From Rhizobium leguminosarum (GTDB taxonomy: Bacteria; Pseudomonadota; Alphaproteobacteria; Rhizobiales; Rhizobiaceae), in NCBI RefSeq assembly GCF_017876795.1, contig NZ_JAGIOR010000001.1, positions 3,126,501 through 3,190,500 on the forward strand: a stretch of DNA of 64,000 nt, read 5' to 3'. Below the pieces are notes generated by a model that made no database searches, had not been told where the DNA came from, and saw nothing but the letters and a program-made list of their open reading frames with translations. The translations under genes were made by a program, and so were the position numbers. Every line of letters starts with the position of its first letter. The stretch's first letter is position 1. Of the stretch, positions 9,073-20,550 are shown piece after piece.

Positions 9073-10347
9073 ATGAACATGCAGACGACGAGCCGCCTGA
9101 CCGTGGCTGAAGCGGCGTTGATCGAGGCCTTCAACAACCAGATCGGCGAACTGCCGGGCAATGGCGCGGTGACCGCACTGCGCGACCGGCTTCTCGATGA
9201 CCTGAAGAAGGCCGGCCTGCCGACGCGCCGAATCGAAGCCTGGCATTACACCGATCTGAAAAACCTGCTGCGCGCCTTGCCGCCGCAGGTAGGGGACGCC
9301 GGCTCCGACGCGCTTGAGCCGCTGGTTGCCGGCTCGACAGTGCTGGCGGTAATCCAGGGCCATGCCAACCAGAAGGCTGCCGCCGACGGTCTTGGCGTTT
9401 CAGCCTATTCAGACCACCTGCTCGACGGCTCGGCCGCAGACGGGCTCGATGCGCTTGACAGCGACGACGCGGTCGGCCGCATCAATGGCAGCTTCGTGCG
9501 CGACGGCTATGTCGTCGACGTGCCTGCCGATACCGCGCTAGAAGCTCCGCTCGAAATCCAGTTCGTTCATGCCGGCGGGCAGACACATACGCGTCTTCCC
9601 GTTGCCTTCGGCGCCGGTGTCAAGGCAACCGTCATCGAGCGTCACCTTGCGGTGACCGGCGATGCAGCACTCGTGTCCCACATCAGTGACATCACTGTCG
9701 GCGAGGGCACCGAGCTGACCTGGATCATCCTGCAGCAGCATGGGGCCGAGGATACGCATCTCGGCCAGATCCGCATCGATCTCGGCACGGACGCCAAGCT
9801 TCGCCTGTTCGTCATCAATGCCGGCGGCAAACTGGTGCGCCAGGAGCTGCATATCAAGGTAACGGGCGAGGGCGCCGATCTGACATTGCGCGGCATCAAC
9901 CTGCTTGGCGGTGAGAGCCATACCGACGTGACGATGGTGCTCGGCCACGACGTACCGCACACCGGCTCGACCGAAGTGATCCGCAACGTCGTCTTCGACC
10001 GCGCCAAGGGTGTTTTCCAGGGCATGATCCGGGTGGCGCCGGATGCGCAGAAGACAGACGCCAAGATGGCCTGCAACACGCTGCTGATGTCGGACGATGC
10101 CGAATTCTCGGTCAAGCCCGAGCTCGAGATCTTCGCCGACGACGTGCAGTGCGGCCATGGTGCGACGGTGACCGATATCGACGCCAACCATCTCTATTAT
10201 ATGATGGCGCGCGGCATTCCGGAGAACAAGGCACGGGCGATGCTCGTCAACGCTTTCGTCGCCGAGATCGTCGAGGAACTGGAAGACGAGGCCGTGGTCG
10301 AGGCGCTGGAAGGCGTGATTTCGGCCTGGCTCGAAAAGCACGCCTGA
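9073..10347 (+). CDS. sufD: Fe-S assembly scaffold SufD
   Basis: Second large subunit of the SufBC2D complex, paralogous to SufB. The 424-residue protein has the RRIEAWHYTDLKNLL segment near the N-terminus and the typical SufD C-terminal core: ASVKPELEIFADDVQCGHGATV-like residues (here SVKPELEIFADDVQCGHG), then DANHLYYMMARGIPENKARAML. ATG 9073 is chosen because GGTGGAAAGG (9053-9062) forms its ribosome site; a GTG at 9055 would overlap that site. It follows sufC after 24 bp and precedes sufS1 by 12 bp. Confidence 0.96.
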   Translation: MNMQTTSRLTVAEAALIEAFNNQIGELPGNGAVTALRDRLLDDLKKAGLPTRRIEAWHYTDLKNLLRALPPQVGDAGSDALEPLVAGSTVLAVIQGHANQKAAADGLGVSAYSDHLLDGSAADGLDALDSDDAVGRINGSFVRDGYVVDVPADTALEAPLEIQFVHAGGQTHTRLPVAFGAGVKATVIERHLAVTGDAALVSHISDITVGEGTELTWIILQQHGAEDTHLGQIRIDLGTDAKLRLFVINAGGKLVRQELHIKVTGEGADLTLRGINLLGGESHTDVTMVLGHDVPHTGSTEVIRNVVFDRAKGVFQGMIRVAPDAQKTDAKMACNTLLMSDDAEFSVKPELEIFADDVQCGHGATVTDIDANHLYYMMARGIPENKARAMLVNAFVAEIVEELEDEAVVEALEGVISAWLEKHA

Positions 10348-10359
10348 TCGGATATAGCA

Positions 10360-11601
10360 ATGGACAAGATCGTGCCGGCCACGCCATACGACGTCGAAGC
10401 CATCCGCCGGGATTTTCCGATCCTGGCGGAGAAGGTGCACGGCAAGCCGCTGGTCTATCTCGACAACGGCGCCTCGGCGCAGAAGCCGCAGGTGGTGATC
10501 GACGCCATATCGCATGCCTATAGCCACGAGTATGCCAATGTGCATCGCGGCCTGCACTATCTCTCCAATGTCGCCACCGATGCCTATGAGGCAGCGCGCG
10601 AGAAGGTGCGCCGCTTCCTCAATGCCCCTTCGGTCAACGACATCGTCTTCACCAAGAATTCGACTGAGGCGATCAACACCGTCGCTTATGGCTGGGGCAT
10701 GCCTAAGATCGGCGAAGGCGACGAGATCGTCCTGACGATCATGGAGCACCATTCCAACATCGTGCCCTGGCACTTCATCCGCGAGCGGCAGGGCGCCAAG
10801 CTGGTCTGGGTGCCCGTCGATGACGAGGGCGCCTTCCATATCGAGGATTTCGAAAAGAGCCTGACGGAGCGCACCAAGCTCGTCGCCATCACCCATATGT
10901 CGAATGCGCTCGGCACCATCGTTCCCGTCAGGGAAGTCTGCCGGATCGCGCATGAGCGCGGCATCCCGGTGCTGATCGACGGCAGCCAGGGCGCCGTGCA
11001 TCTGCCTGTGGATGTGCAGGATATCGATTGCGACTGGTACGTCATGACCGGTCACAAGCTCTACGGCCCCTCCGGCATCGGCGTACTCTACGGCAAGAAG
11101 GAGCGGCTTTCCCAGATGCGCCCGTTCCAGGGCGGCGGCGAAATGATTTTCGAAGTCGCAGAGGACACTGTCACCTATAATGATCCGCCGCATCGCTTCG
11201 AGGCCGGCACGCCGCCGATCGTCCAGGCGATCGGGCTCGGTTACGCGCTCGACTATATGGAGAAGGTCGGCCGCGAGGCGATCGGCCGCCATGAGGCCGA
11301 TCTTGCCGCTTATGCGGTGGAGCGGCTGAAATCGGTCAATTCGCTGCGCGTCTTCGGAACGGCGCCCGACAAGGGCAGTATCTTTTCCTTCGAGCTTGCC
11401 GGCATCCATGCCCACGACGTCTCGATGGTGATCGACCGGCAGGGGGTTGCGGTGCGGGCCGGCACGCATTGCGCGATGCCGCTCTTGAAACGCTTCGGCG
11501 TCACCTCCACATGCCGTGCATCCTTCGGCATGTACAATACCCGCGCCGAGGTCGATGCCCTGGCCGATGCGCTTGAATATGCGCGCAAGTTCTTTGCTTG
11601 A
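10360..11601 (+). CDS. sufS: Cysteine desulfurase SufS, group II (SufS1)
   Basis: Supplies persulfide sulfur to the Suf scaffold. The 413-residue product has the SufS hallmarks: FPILAEKVHGKPLVYLDNGA, NVHRGLHYLSN, the PLP lysine in TGHKLYGPSG (K233), and the active cysteine in RAGTHCAMPLL (C371). RAGxHCA marks group II, so the operon has both classes of desulfurase. Group II enzymes usually need a sulfur acceptor such as SufE or SufU; none is encoded next to it, although an IscU-like gene lies at 53830. It starts 12 bp after sufD. Confidence 0.97.
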   Translation: MDKIVPATPYDVEAIRRDFPILAEKVHGKPLVYLDNGASAQKPQVVIDAISHAYSHEYANVHRGLHYLSNVATDAYEAAREKVRRFLNAPSVNDIVFTKNSTEAINTVAYGWGMPKIGEGDEIVLTIMEHHSNIVPWHFIRERQGAKLVWVPVDDEGAFHIEDFEKSLTERTKLVAITHMSNALGTIVPVREVCRIAHERGIPVLIDGSQGAVHLPVDVQDIDCDWYVMTGHKLYGPSGIGVLYGKKERLSQMRPFQGGGEMIFEVAEDTVTYNDPPHRFEAGTPPIVQAIGLGYALDYMEKVGREAIGRHEADLAAYAVERLKSVNSLRVFGTAPDKGSIFSFELAGIHAHDVSMVIDRQGVAVRAGTHCAMPLLKRFGVTSTCRASFGMYNTRAEVDALADALEYARKFFA

Positions 11602-11613
11602 GGAGTGTCCGTG

Positions 11614-11994
11614 ATGAGCCTGGACGAAAGCGAACAGAAGATCGACGTGCGCGAAGGCATCGTGCATTCCAGCATTCCGGCCGATGAGCTGGCGCGGCTC
11701 AGCGACGACGTCATCAGTGCGCTTAAGACCGTCTACGATCCGGAAATTCCGGCCGACATCTTCGAACTCGGTCTGATCTACAAGATCGACATCGAGGACG
11801 ACCGGATGGTGAAGATCATGATGACGCTGACTGCCCCAGGCTGCCCGGTTGCCGGCGAGATGCCGGGCTGGGTCGAAAATGCCGTCGGCGCCGTCGAAGG
11901 CGTGTCGGGCGTCGAAGTGGCTATGACCTTCGATCCGCCGTGGACGCCGGACCGCATGTCCGAAGAGGCGCAGGTCGCCATCGGCTGGTATTGA
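11614..11994 (+). CDS. SUF-associated MIP18/DUF59 protein (SufT-like, SufX)
   Basis: Small protein of 126 residues with the DUF59/MIP18 fold: the VYDPEIPADIFELGLIY motif, MTLTAPGCPVAGEMP with its conserved cysteine, and VAMTFDPPWTPDRMSEEA. SufT-type members help mature or deliver Fe-S clusters, especially under iron limitation. Its place between sufS and sufA matches the gene called sufX in R. leguminosarum. ATG 11614 sits 8 bp after AGGAG; GTG codons at 11605 and 11611 are possible but poorer choices. The role is inferred from family and operon. Confidence 0.9.
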   Translation: MSLDESEQKIDVREGIVHSSIPADELARLSDDVISALKTVYDPEIPADIFELGLIYKIDIEDDRMVKIMMTLTAPGCPVAGEMPGWVENAVGAVEGVSGVEVAMTFDPPWTPDRMSEEAQVAIGWY

Positions 11995-12086
11995 GCAGCC
12001 GGTATTGATCCGTTTACTCCGGAAGACTACATTTTGAATCACGAAGCGCCGGATCTTGACCCCGGTTGCGGAAGGAGATGAGGCCC

Positions 12087-12479
12087 ATGGGCTTTGCAAT
12101 TATGAGCATGACGGACGGGGCTGCGGCCCGCGTCAAGGCGATCGTCGAGAACTCGGGGCCGGAGGCCAAGGGTGTGCGCGTCGGCATCAAGAAGGGCGGC
12201 TGCGCCGGGATGGAATATACCATCGACCTGGTGACCGAGCCCAATGCCAAGGACGATTTGATCGAGCGCGACGGCGCAAGGGTCTGGGTCGAACCATCAG
12301 CCGTGCTCTACCTGCTCGGCACCGAAATGGGTTTCGAGCAGACGACGTTGCGCTCCGGATTCACCTTCACCAACCCGAACCAGACATCTGCCTGCGGCTG
12401 CGGCGAATCCGTCGAACTGAAGCCCGCCGATCTCGCGGCCCTTGCCGCACAGCGTCAGAGCGAGCCGGCGCATTCCTGA
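12087..12479 (+). CDS. sufA: A-type Fe-S carrier SufA/ErpA
   Basis: Carries newly built clusters from the Suf scaffold to target proteins. The 130-residue product has the HesB/IscA fold with the three cysteine ligands: C39 in KKGGCAGMEY, and C103 and C105 in SACGCGESVE. ATG 12087 follows the strong GAAGGAGATGAGG ribosome site. It has a short extra C-terminal tail (about 25 residues) rich in alanine. It is the last gene of the suf operon. Confidence 0.95.
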   Translation: MGFAIMSMTDGAAARVKAIVENSGPEAKGVRVGIKKGGCAGMEYTIDLVTEPNAKDDLIERDGARVWVEPSAVLYLLGTEMGFEQTTLRSGFTFTNPNQTSACGCGESVELKPADLAALAAQRQSEPAHS

Positions 12480-12545
12480 CACCTGCGCCCTTCAGGCGGG
12501 TGGGAAATTCTCCGCCAGCCAATATCGCGACTTTGCTAGGCGTGC

Positions 12546-12851
12546 TCAGTCGCGCTTGATGCTCATCAGCATTTCCCACATGTCGGCGCCGGTCTCGAAG
12601 ACCACGGCGTTGGCCTTGTAGCTCTGCTCGGCTTCGATCAGGTTGGTCAGTTCGGTGGCCGGGTCGACGTCCGACGCCGTCGGGCTGACGTTCGCCTGGA
12701 CGCCGCCTGATGCTACGGAGGTGAGGCTGGTGTTCAGCCTGGCATAATCAGCTGTGCTGCTGTTTGCGACGTTGTTGGCGATCGCGCCGATCCGCGTCGT
12801 CTGCGCCCGCATTCCCGAAAGAGCAGTGTTCGCAATGCCCGATATGCTCAT
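12546..12851 (-). CDS. Miniature flagellar rod-like protein (FlgB/FlgC family ends)
   Basis: The 101-residue protein joins both conserved ends of the flagellar rod/hook family. The N-terminal helix is ANTALSGMRAQTTRIGAIANNVAN. The C-terminal helix is LTNLIEAEQSYKANAVVFET. The middle is only about 35 residues, so it is shorter than FlgC (about 135-140 residues). It lies alone between sufA and a lysozyme gene, far from any flagellar cluster in the window. It may be a diverged paralogue exported by the flagellar system or a relic. The start ATG 12851 gives MSISGIANTAL, the normal family start. Confidence 0.78.
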   Translation of the reverse strand: MSISGIANTALSGMRAQTTRIGAIANNVANSSTADYARLNTSLTSVASGGVQANVSPTASDVDPATELTNLIEAEQSYKANAVVFETGADMWEMLMSIKRD

Positions 12852-12987
12852 CAGCGTTTCCCAGAACTGGATGATCGTCTTTTACCTGCAAGGGTTTAGG
12901 GAATGCTAAAGGCATTGCCTTAGCAAAGACCTACGGGATGTGCGTTCTACCGTCCCGCCTGTTCCGGATTGGCACGAAAGACGATCG

Positions 12988-14025
12988 CTAGCGCGACGCC
13001 ACCCAGTCGTGCCAATCGCTTTCGTTGCCGTTGAACACGTTGAGGTCGATCTTGCCTTCGACGCCTTCGGAGAGGCCGGAACCGGAATATTGCCAGAAGA
13101 GCCACTTGCGGCCGGGGTAGACCTTGGAGGGGTGAGCGGCCACCGAGCGCAGCCAGAAGGGGTAGTCGAGCATCTGGCCCTTCAAATTGTCGCGGTAGAA
13201 ATCCGGCGCCGTGTAGATGATCGGGCGCTGGCCGTAATAACGCTCCAGCTTGTCCATGAACACCTGCATCTTTTCGCGGACGCGGGCGGGGGATATGCGG
13301 CGCTTGCAGCTCGATTCGCCGTTCCATTCGACGTCGATGACGGGCGGAAGCGCGTTTGCTTCCCTCGGCACGTTGCGGATGAACCAGTCGGCCTGTTCGC
13401 CTGCCGTTCGGCACCAGTAGAAGAAGTGATAGGCGCCGTGTTTCAGACCGGCTTCCTTGGCCCGTCGCCAGTTTTTCTTGAACATCGGATCGAGGTGATC
13501 GCCACCGTCCGTCGCCTTGATGTAGACGAAGTTGGCGCCTTGCCCGCGCAACCTCTCCCAATCGATCTCGCCCTGCCAGCGCGAGACGTCGACGCCATGC
13601 ACGGCAAGTTTTCTCGGCGAGGTGGAGCCGAAGTTGATCGGTTTGGCATCGCGGAAGCGGTGGCTGTAGATCTGTCCGCGTGACGGCGACCTCCTGCCGA
13701 CATCGGGATCGGCTTCCGGCTCGGCGGGCATGAGCATCGCTACGGGTCTTTCCGTCGGCATCGGCATGCCGACAGGCCTGTCCTGGGGCACGAGCGCCTG
13801 CGGTTCGGGAACCGGCCCGGTCCAGCTCAACGCTTCCTGCGGGGCGCTTGTCTGTGCCGTGCCGCCGACGGCGGCAGCCGGTATCGGGCCGTTCGGCTTG
13901 GTGATCGCATTGGTCGTTTCCGCCGACGGCACAGGCGTGAGCACATCTTCGGCGCCGGAACTGGCGGCGCAGCCCGACAGGACCAGGGCGGCGAGGAGGA
14001 TTGCTGGCAAAGCCGATGGACGCAT
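12988..14025 (-). CDS. GH25-family lysozyme, predicted lipoprotein
   Basis: Peptidoglycan muramidase of 345 residues. The N-terminus MRPSALPAILLAALVLSGC is a lipoprotein signal with lipobox LSGC, so it is likely anchored on the periplasmic face of a membrane. A low-complexity linker rich in P, A and T follows. The GH25 domain fills the C-terminal two-thirds: HGVDVSRWQGEIDW, FVYIKATDGG, HGAYHFFYW, the catalytic VIDVEWNGE, and WLFWQYSGSG. ATG 14025 is chosen because it starts the signal peptide; longer in-frame starts would bury it. It may trim the wall for growth or for envelope machinery. Confidence 0.93.
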   Translation of the reverse strand: MRPSALPAILLAALVLSGCAASSGAEDVLTPVPSAETTNAITKPNGPIPAAAVGGTAQTSAPQEALSWTGPVPEPQALVPQDRPVGMPMPTERPVAMLMPAEPEADPDVGRRSPSRGQIYSHRFRDAKPINFGSTSPRKLAVHGVDVSRWQGEIDWERLRGQGANFVYIKATDGGDHLDPMFKKNWRRAKEAGLKHGAYHFFYWCRTAGEQADWFIRNVPREANALPPVIDVEWNGESSCKRRISPARVREKMQVFMDKLERYYGQRPIIYTAPDFYRDNLKGQMLDYPFWLRSVAAHPSKVYPGRKWLFWQYSGSGLSEGVEGKIDLNVFNGNESDWHDWVASR

Positions 14026-14223
14026 GAGAACCTGCACGCAAAACAAAAGGTCGGCGGCCATATTCCTGCTGGAGAAAAACCGCCCATTTTCAATTGCTAA
14101 CAGAGACTTGCTAAGAAAGGTTAAATTTGAACCCACTGCCTCGAAACGGGCATCGTTGCGCGCATCGAAGGCCACGCGCAGGCAACCCCTCCCAATCTTT
14201 GAGAGGGGCTTGCCGAATTGCTG

Positions 14224-17087
<2,864 letters not shown>

Positions 17088-17088
<1 letters not shown>

Positions 17089-17450
17089 TACGCGGTGAGC
17101 TCCTTATAGGCGGCCTCGTCGAGCAAGCCGTCGGCATCCGCGGCATTTGCAAGCTTCAGCTTGAAGAACCAGCCGGCGCCCTGAGGATCGGAATTGACCA
17201 GCGACGGATCGGCAACGATGGCCGGATTGACCTCGGTGATCTCGCCGTCGAGCGGACAATAGACGTCGGAGGCAGCCTTGACGGATTCAACGGTCGCGGC
17301 ATTGCCGTTCTTGGAGAAGGTCGCGCCGACTTCCGGCAGCTCGACGAAAACCAGGTCGCCGAGCTGATCGACGGCATAATTGGTGATACCAACAGTCGCA
17401 ACGCCGCCTTCGATCTTCAGCCATTCGTGTTCTTCGGTAAATTTCAGCAT
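17088..17450 (-). CDS. gcvH: Glycine cleavage system H protein
   Basis: Lipoylated carrier of the glycine cleavage system, 120 residues, the usual length. It reads [12 protein letters not shown] at the start. The lipoyl lysine is K58 in [15 protein letters not shown]. The C-terminal [13 protein letters not shown] is typical. ATG 17450 follows AGAGAGG about 8 bp away. It depends on lipoate made by the LipB pathway; lipB lies at 33472 in this window. Confidence 0.97.
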
Positions 17451-17473
17451 TGTTCGTCCTCTCTGGAAAAGGT

Positions 17474-18610
17474 TTAGCGTTTGTAGGTCGGTGTGACGAA
17501 GGGCAGGGCGCTGACGGTGATCGGCAGATATTTGCCGCGCACCTCGGCGTAGACGAGCGTGCCGGCCGCTGCATGGGAGACCGGTACATAGCCCATGGCG
17601 ACGGGGCCTTCGACGCTGGGGCCGAAACCACCCGAGGTGACTTCGCCGATTTCGACCTTGCCCTCGGCATCGGCATAGAGCTTGGCATGGCCGCGCACTG
17701 GCGCCTTGCCTTCCGGCTTCAGGCCGACGCGGCGGCGGGCGGCGCCGTTTTCGAGTTCGGAAAGGATCCGGCCGGAGCCCGGGAAGCCGCCGGCGCGTGC
17801 GCCGCCCGTGCGCCTTGCCTTCTGCATCGCCCATTCCAGCGCCGCTTCGACCGGCGAAGTGGTGGTGTCGATATCGTTGCCATAGAGGCAGAGACCGGCT
17901 TCGAGGCGCAGGGAGTCACGGGCTCCGAGGCCGATCGCCTGGACATCGGGATGTTCGAGCAACCGCATGGTGACGTCCTCGGCCTTATCAGCCGGGATCG
18001 AAATTTCGAAACCGTCCTCGCCGCTATAGCCGGATCGCGAGACCAGACAGGAAACGTCGTGCAGGCGGCAGTGGCGCACATCCATGAATTTCATCGCCGC
18101 GACATCGGCCCAGAGTTCCGCGAGAACCTCGACCGCACGCGGTCCCTGCAGCGCGATCAAAGCGCGGTTCAGCAGCGTGATGTCACACCGGTCGCCGATA
18201 TGAGCCTGCAGATGGGCAAGATCGGCCTCCTTACAGGAAGCGTTGACGACGACGAAAAGATGGTCGTCGAGATGGGCGATCATCAGATCGTCGAGAATGC
18301 AGCCGCTGTCGTCGGTGAATAAGCCGTAGCGCTGGCGGCCTTCGGCAAGGCCGAGGATATCGACCGGCACCAGGCTTTCGAGCGCCAGCGCGGCATCCTC
18401 GTAACTGCCGGATTTCGCCTTCACGATGATCTGGCCCATGTGGGAGACATCGAAGAGGCCGGCCTCGGTGCGGGTATGAAGATGCTCCTTCATCACGCCG
18501 GCGGGGTATTGCACCGGCATGTCGTAGCCCGCGAATGGCACCATGCGGGCGCCGAGCTGGAGATGCAGGGCATGCAGCGGGGTTTTCTTCAGGGCAGCAG
18601 TATCGTCCAA
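17474..18610 (-). CDS. gcvT: Glycine cleavage system T protein (aminomethyltransferase)
   Basis: Transfers the methylene group from GcvH to tetrahydrofolate, releasing ammonia. The 378-residue protein has the family features [33 protein letters not shown], and [12 protein letters not shown]. The best start is TTG at 18610 with GGAGG at 18617-18621 and a 7-nt spacer. A downstream ATG at residue 23 would remove conserved residues. It is the first gene after the tandem glycine riboswitch. A GC-rich hairpin (GCGCCTTC-GCGA-GAAGGCGC, about 18627-18648) lies between riboswitch and ribosome site and may be part of the expression platform. Confidence 0.96.
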   Translation of the reverse strand: MDDTAALKKTPLHALHLQLGARMVPFAGYDMPVQYPAGVMKEHLHTRTEAGLFDVSHMGQIIVKAKSGSYEDAALALESLVPVDILGLAEGRQRYGLFTDDSGCILDDLMIAHLDDHLFVVVNASCKEADLAHLQAHIGDRCDITLLNRALIALQGPRAVEVLAELWADVAAMKFMDVRHCRLHDVSCLVSRSGYSGEDGFEISIPADKAEDVTMRLLEHPDVQAIGLGARDSLRLEAGLCLYGNDIDTTTSPVEAALEWAMQKARRTGGARAGGFPGSGRILSELENGAARRRVGLKPEGKAPVRGHAKLYADAEGKVEIGEVTSGGFGPSVEGPVAMGYVPVSHAAAGTLVYAEVRGKYLPITVSALPFVTPTYKR

Positions 18611-18684
18611 AAGACGCCTCCGGGGTTTGCGCCTTCTCGCGAAGGCGCGGGCTCAAATCTGAAGGCGCGGCTGCGCACTTCTCT

Positions 18685-18852
18685 CCTGAGCCCCCTCTGT
18701 CCCTTTGCCTGAGATTGTTATCCCTTCGGCGAGCGTTTCGAGAACGCTTCTCTCCAGAGTTCCGTCTGCCCCTTGCTGGTCCTTTTGCCTGAGAGTTTCC
18801 GGGGCGGTTGCTCCTTCGGCACCGGTGGCGAAAGCACCGGATTCTCCCAACA
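18685..18852 (-). ncRNA. Tandem glycine riboswitch (gcvT motif, two aptamers)
   Basis: On the minus strand two successive glycine aptamers can be read. The first has TTGGGAGAAT, then GCCGAAGGAGCAA, then AAACTCTCAGGCAAAAGGAC (about 18852-18775). The second has CTCTGGAGAGAAG, then GCCGAAGGGATAACAATC, then TCTCAGGCAAAGGGACAGAG (about 18757-18688). These GCCGAAGG and CTCAGGCAAA cores are diagnostic of the class. It precedes gcvT by about 75 nt, so glycine should switch on the gcvTHP operon. In most characterised cases glycine binding increases expression of the cleavage system. Confidence 0.95.
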
Positions 18853-19017
18853 AGGTTGGCGCAATTATCCGGCGGCTGTGGCTCTTGGCAAGCGCCAAAT
18901 GTCGTCACCGAGCAAATATTTGTCGTCTTATTCCGATCGGGCCTAAAACTGCAGCAAATCTGCTTTTGCATTTCTTGGGGAAACCGGCTATCGCGGCTTG
19001 CTGTTGAAGGGGATCTC

Positions 19018-19398
19018 ATGCCGCCGACCAGACTAAAAGCGACGCTCATTTTGCGCATGCTTTGCGCATTGAGCTTGGCTTTGCTCGGTCTTGCCCATCA
19101 GCCGCCGCAGGCTGTCGCCTCCGAAGGCTATCATGCGGCGGCCTATATGCTGCCCGACGGCACCTTCGCTTCGCTCTGCGTCACGGTGAAGGACGCCGAC
19201 GGCAAGACCGGTGCCTTCAAGCCGAATTGTGAAGCCTGCCGGCTGTCGGCCTCCGTCATCCTGCCGGCACCGGATGCCGGCTCCTGGCTCGAACGCAAGC
19301 TCGCCGCGCTCATTAATTCGCCGATCGAAACCGCCGCCGTTACCGGCGCCAAGGCTGTCAGCCGGCCGAATTCCCGCGCGCCTCCCATCCTCGCCTGA
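19018..19398 (+). CDS. Small secreted DUF2946-like protein
   Basis: The 126-residue product has an N-terminal hydrophobic segment (LCALSLALLGLAHQPP, about residues 15-30), followed by YMLPDGTFASLCVT and a C-x2-C pair in CEACRLSASVILPAP. This arrangement (hydrophobic lead, LPDG, cysteine pair, then LP) resembles DUF2946 proteins, which often lie next to copper genes. ATG 19018 follows AAGGGGA. The next gene encodes a copper-type fusion protein 72 bp downstream, which supports a metal-related role. The function is not known. Confidence 0.65.
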   Translation: MPPTRLKATLILRMLCALSLALLGLAHQPPQAVASEGYHAAAYMLPDGTFASLCVTVKDADGKTGAFKPNCEACRLSASVILPAPDAGSWLERKLAALINSPIETAAVTGAKAVSRPNSRAPPILA

Positions 19399-19470
19399 TC
19401 TGCCTTCGCACTTATGATGCAGCATGCCGGTCCGCCTGAGAGAAGTTCGCGGCCGGCGAGGAGATATCCG

Positions 19471-20472
19471 ATGAAGATTAGCAAGACATTTGGCAAGACA
19501 TTCGCGCTTGCCGCCCTTCTTTCCGCGACCGCCTTTGCCGGCGCAGAGGCGCATGTGACCTTCCTCGTCAGGGAAGCGACTGAGGAGACCACCATTCTCG
19601 CGACGTTGCAGTTGCCGCATGGCTGCGACGGCAAGGCGACCACGGAAGTGCGGGTCAAGCTGCCGGAAGGCTTCGTCTTCGCCAAGCCGCAGCCGAAGGC
19701 CGGCTGGGAGCTCGAGGTGATCAAGGGCGACTACCAGAAGACCTACGACAATCACGGCGACAAGGTGAAGACAGGCGCGGTCGAGATCCGCTGGAAGAAC
19801 GGCAATCTCTCCGACGATTTCTACGACACCTTCGTCATCCAGGGTAAGGTATCGGGCGTCGAGGCCGACACCTCGCTCGCCTTTCCGGTGACGCAGATGT
19901 GCGGCGACACGGTCGAGGCCTGGGATCAGGTGGCAAAGGAAGGCGGTGACGCGCATGGGATGAAAAACCCGGCGCCGCTCTTGAAGATCGTCGCCGGCGA
20001 AGACCATGGTCACGATCATGACGACATGGCCGGCATGGACATGTCCGGCATGACCGGTATGGGTGCTGCAGCACCAGCGGGTGAAACGGTCAAGGCCGGC
20101 GATCTCGAAGTCTCCGGCGGGTTCGCCAAGGCGATGCTGCCCGGCCAGCCGGTCGGCGGTGGCTTTTTCACCGTGACCAACAACGGCCAGGCGGACGACC
20201 GGCTGCTATCCGTGACATCGCCTGCAGCAGGCGATGTTCAAATCCACGAGATGGTGACGAAGGACAATGTCATGCGGATGCGCCAGCTGAAAGATGGCGT
20301 CGCCATCGCCGCTGGCCAGACGGTCAAGCTTGAGCCCGGCAATCTGCATCTGATGTTCCAGAAAGTGAAGACGCCGTTCAAGCAGGGCGATAGCGTGCCG
20401 GTGACGCTGACCTTCGAAAAGGCCGGCAAGGTCGAGCTGGTGCTGCAGGTGCTGTCGGCGCAGGGTAAGTAA
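19471..20472 (+). CDS. DUF1775 (YcnI-like) fused to PCu(A)C copper chaperone domain
   Basis: Exported protein of 333 residues. A signal peptide (about 1-24, ending AGAEA) exposes an N-terminal histidine in HVTFLVREA, the feature by which YcnI-type DUF1775 domains bind copper. The DUF1775 domain runs to about residue 165. A histidine/methionine linker follows (HDHDDMAGMDMSGMTGM). The C-terminal 110 residues form a PCu(A)C domain with the ligand pattern IHEMV...VMRM...HLMF. This periplasmic protein probably binds and delivers copper, for example to cytochrome oxidase. ATG 19471 follows GGCGAGGAGAT. A terminator lies right after it. Confidence 0.9.
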   Translation: MKISKTFGKTFALAALLSATAFAGAEAHVTFLVREATEETTILATLQLPHGCDGKATTEVRVKLPEGFVFAKPQPKAGWELEVIKGDYQKTYDNHGDKVKTGAVEIRWKNGNLSDDFYDTFVIQGKVSGVEADTSLAFPVTQMCGDTVEAWDQVAKEGGDAHGMKNPAPLLKIVAGEDHGHDHDDMAGMDMSGMTGMGAAAPAGETVKAGDLEVSGGFAKAMLPGQPVGGGFFTVTNNGQADDRLLSVTSPAAGDVQIHEMVTKDNVMRMRQLKDGVAIAAGQTVKLEPGNLHLMFQKVKTPFKQGDSVPVTLTFEKAGKVELVLQVLSAQGK

Positions 20473-20493
20473 GCGCGATCCGATTGAAACAGT

Positions 20494-20527
20494 AAAGCCC
20501 GCGACCGTGATTGCAGTCGCGGGCTTT
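20494..20527 (+). terminator. Rho-independent terminator after the copper protein gene
   Basis: AAAGCCCGCGAC (20494-20505) pairs perfectly with GTCGCGGGCTTT (20516-20527) around a 10-nt loop, with a short T-rich tail. It ends the DUF2946/DUF1775 transcription unit and could also work for the convergent gene at 20551. Confidence 0.85.
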
Positions 20528-20550
20528 CATTCATTCATAAAGCGGTTGCC

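Noticed and set aside
9538-12099. An 853-codon open frame on the minus strand opposite sufD, sufS and the SufT-like gene
   Set aside because: It is a shadow of strongly coding GC-rich DNA; its translation is rich in H, D and R, has no domain, and three secure genes lie on the other strand.
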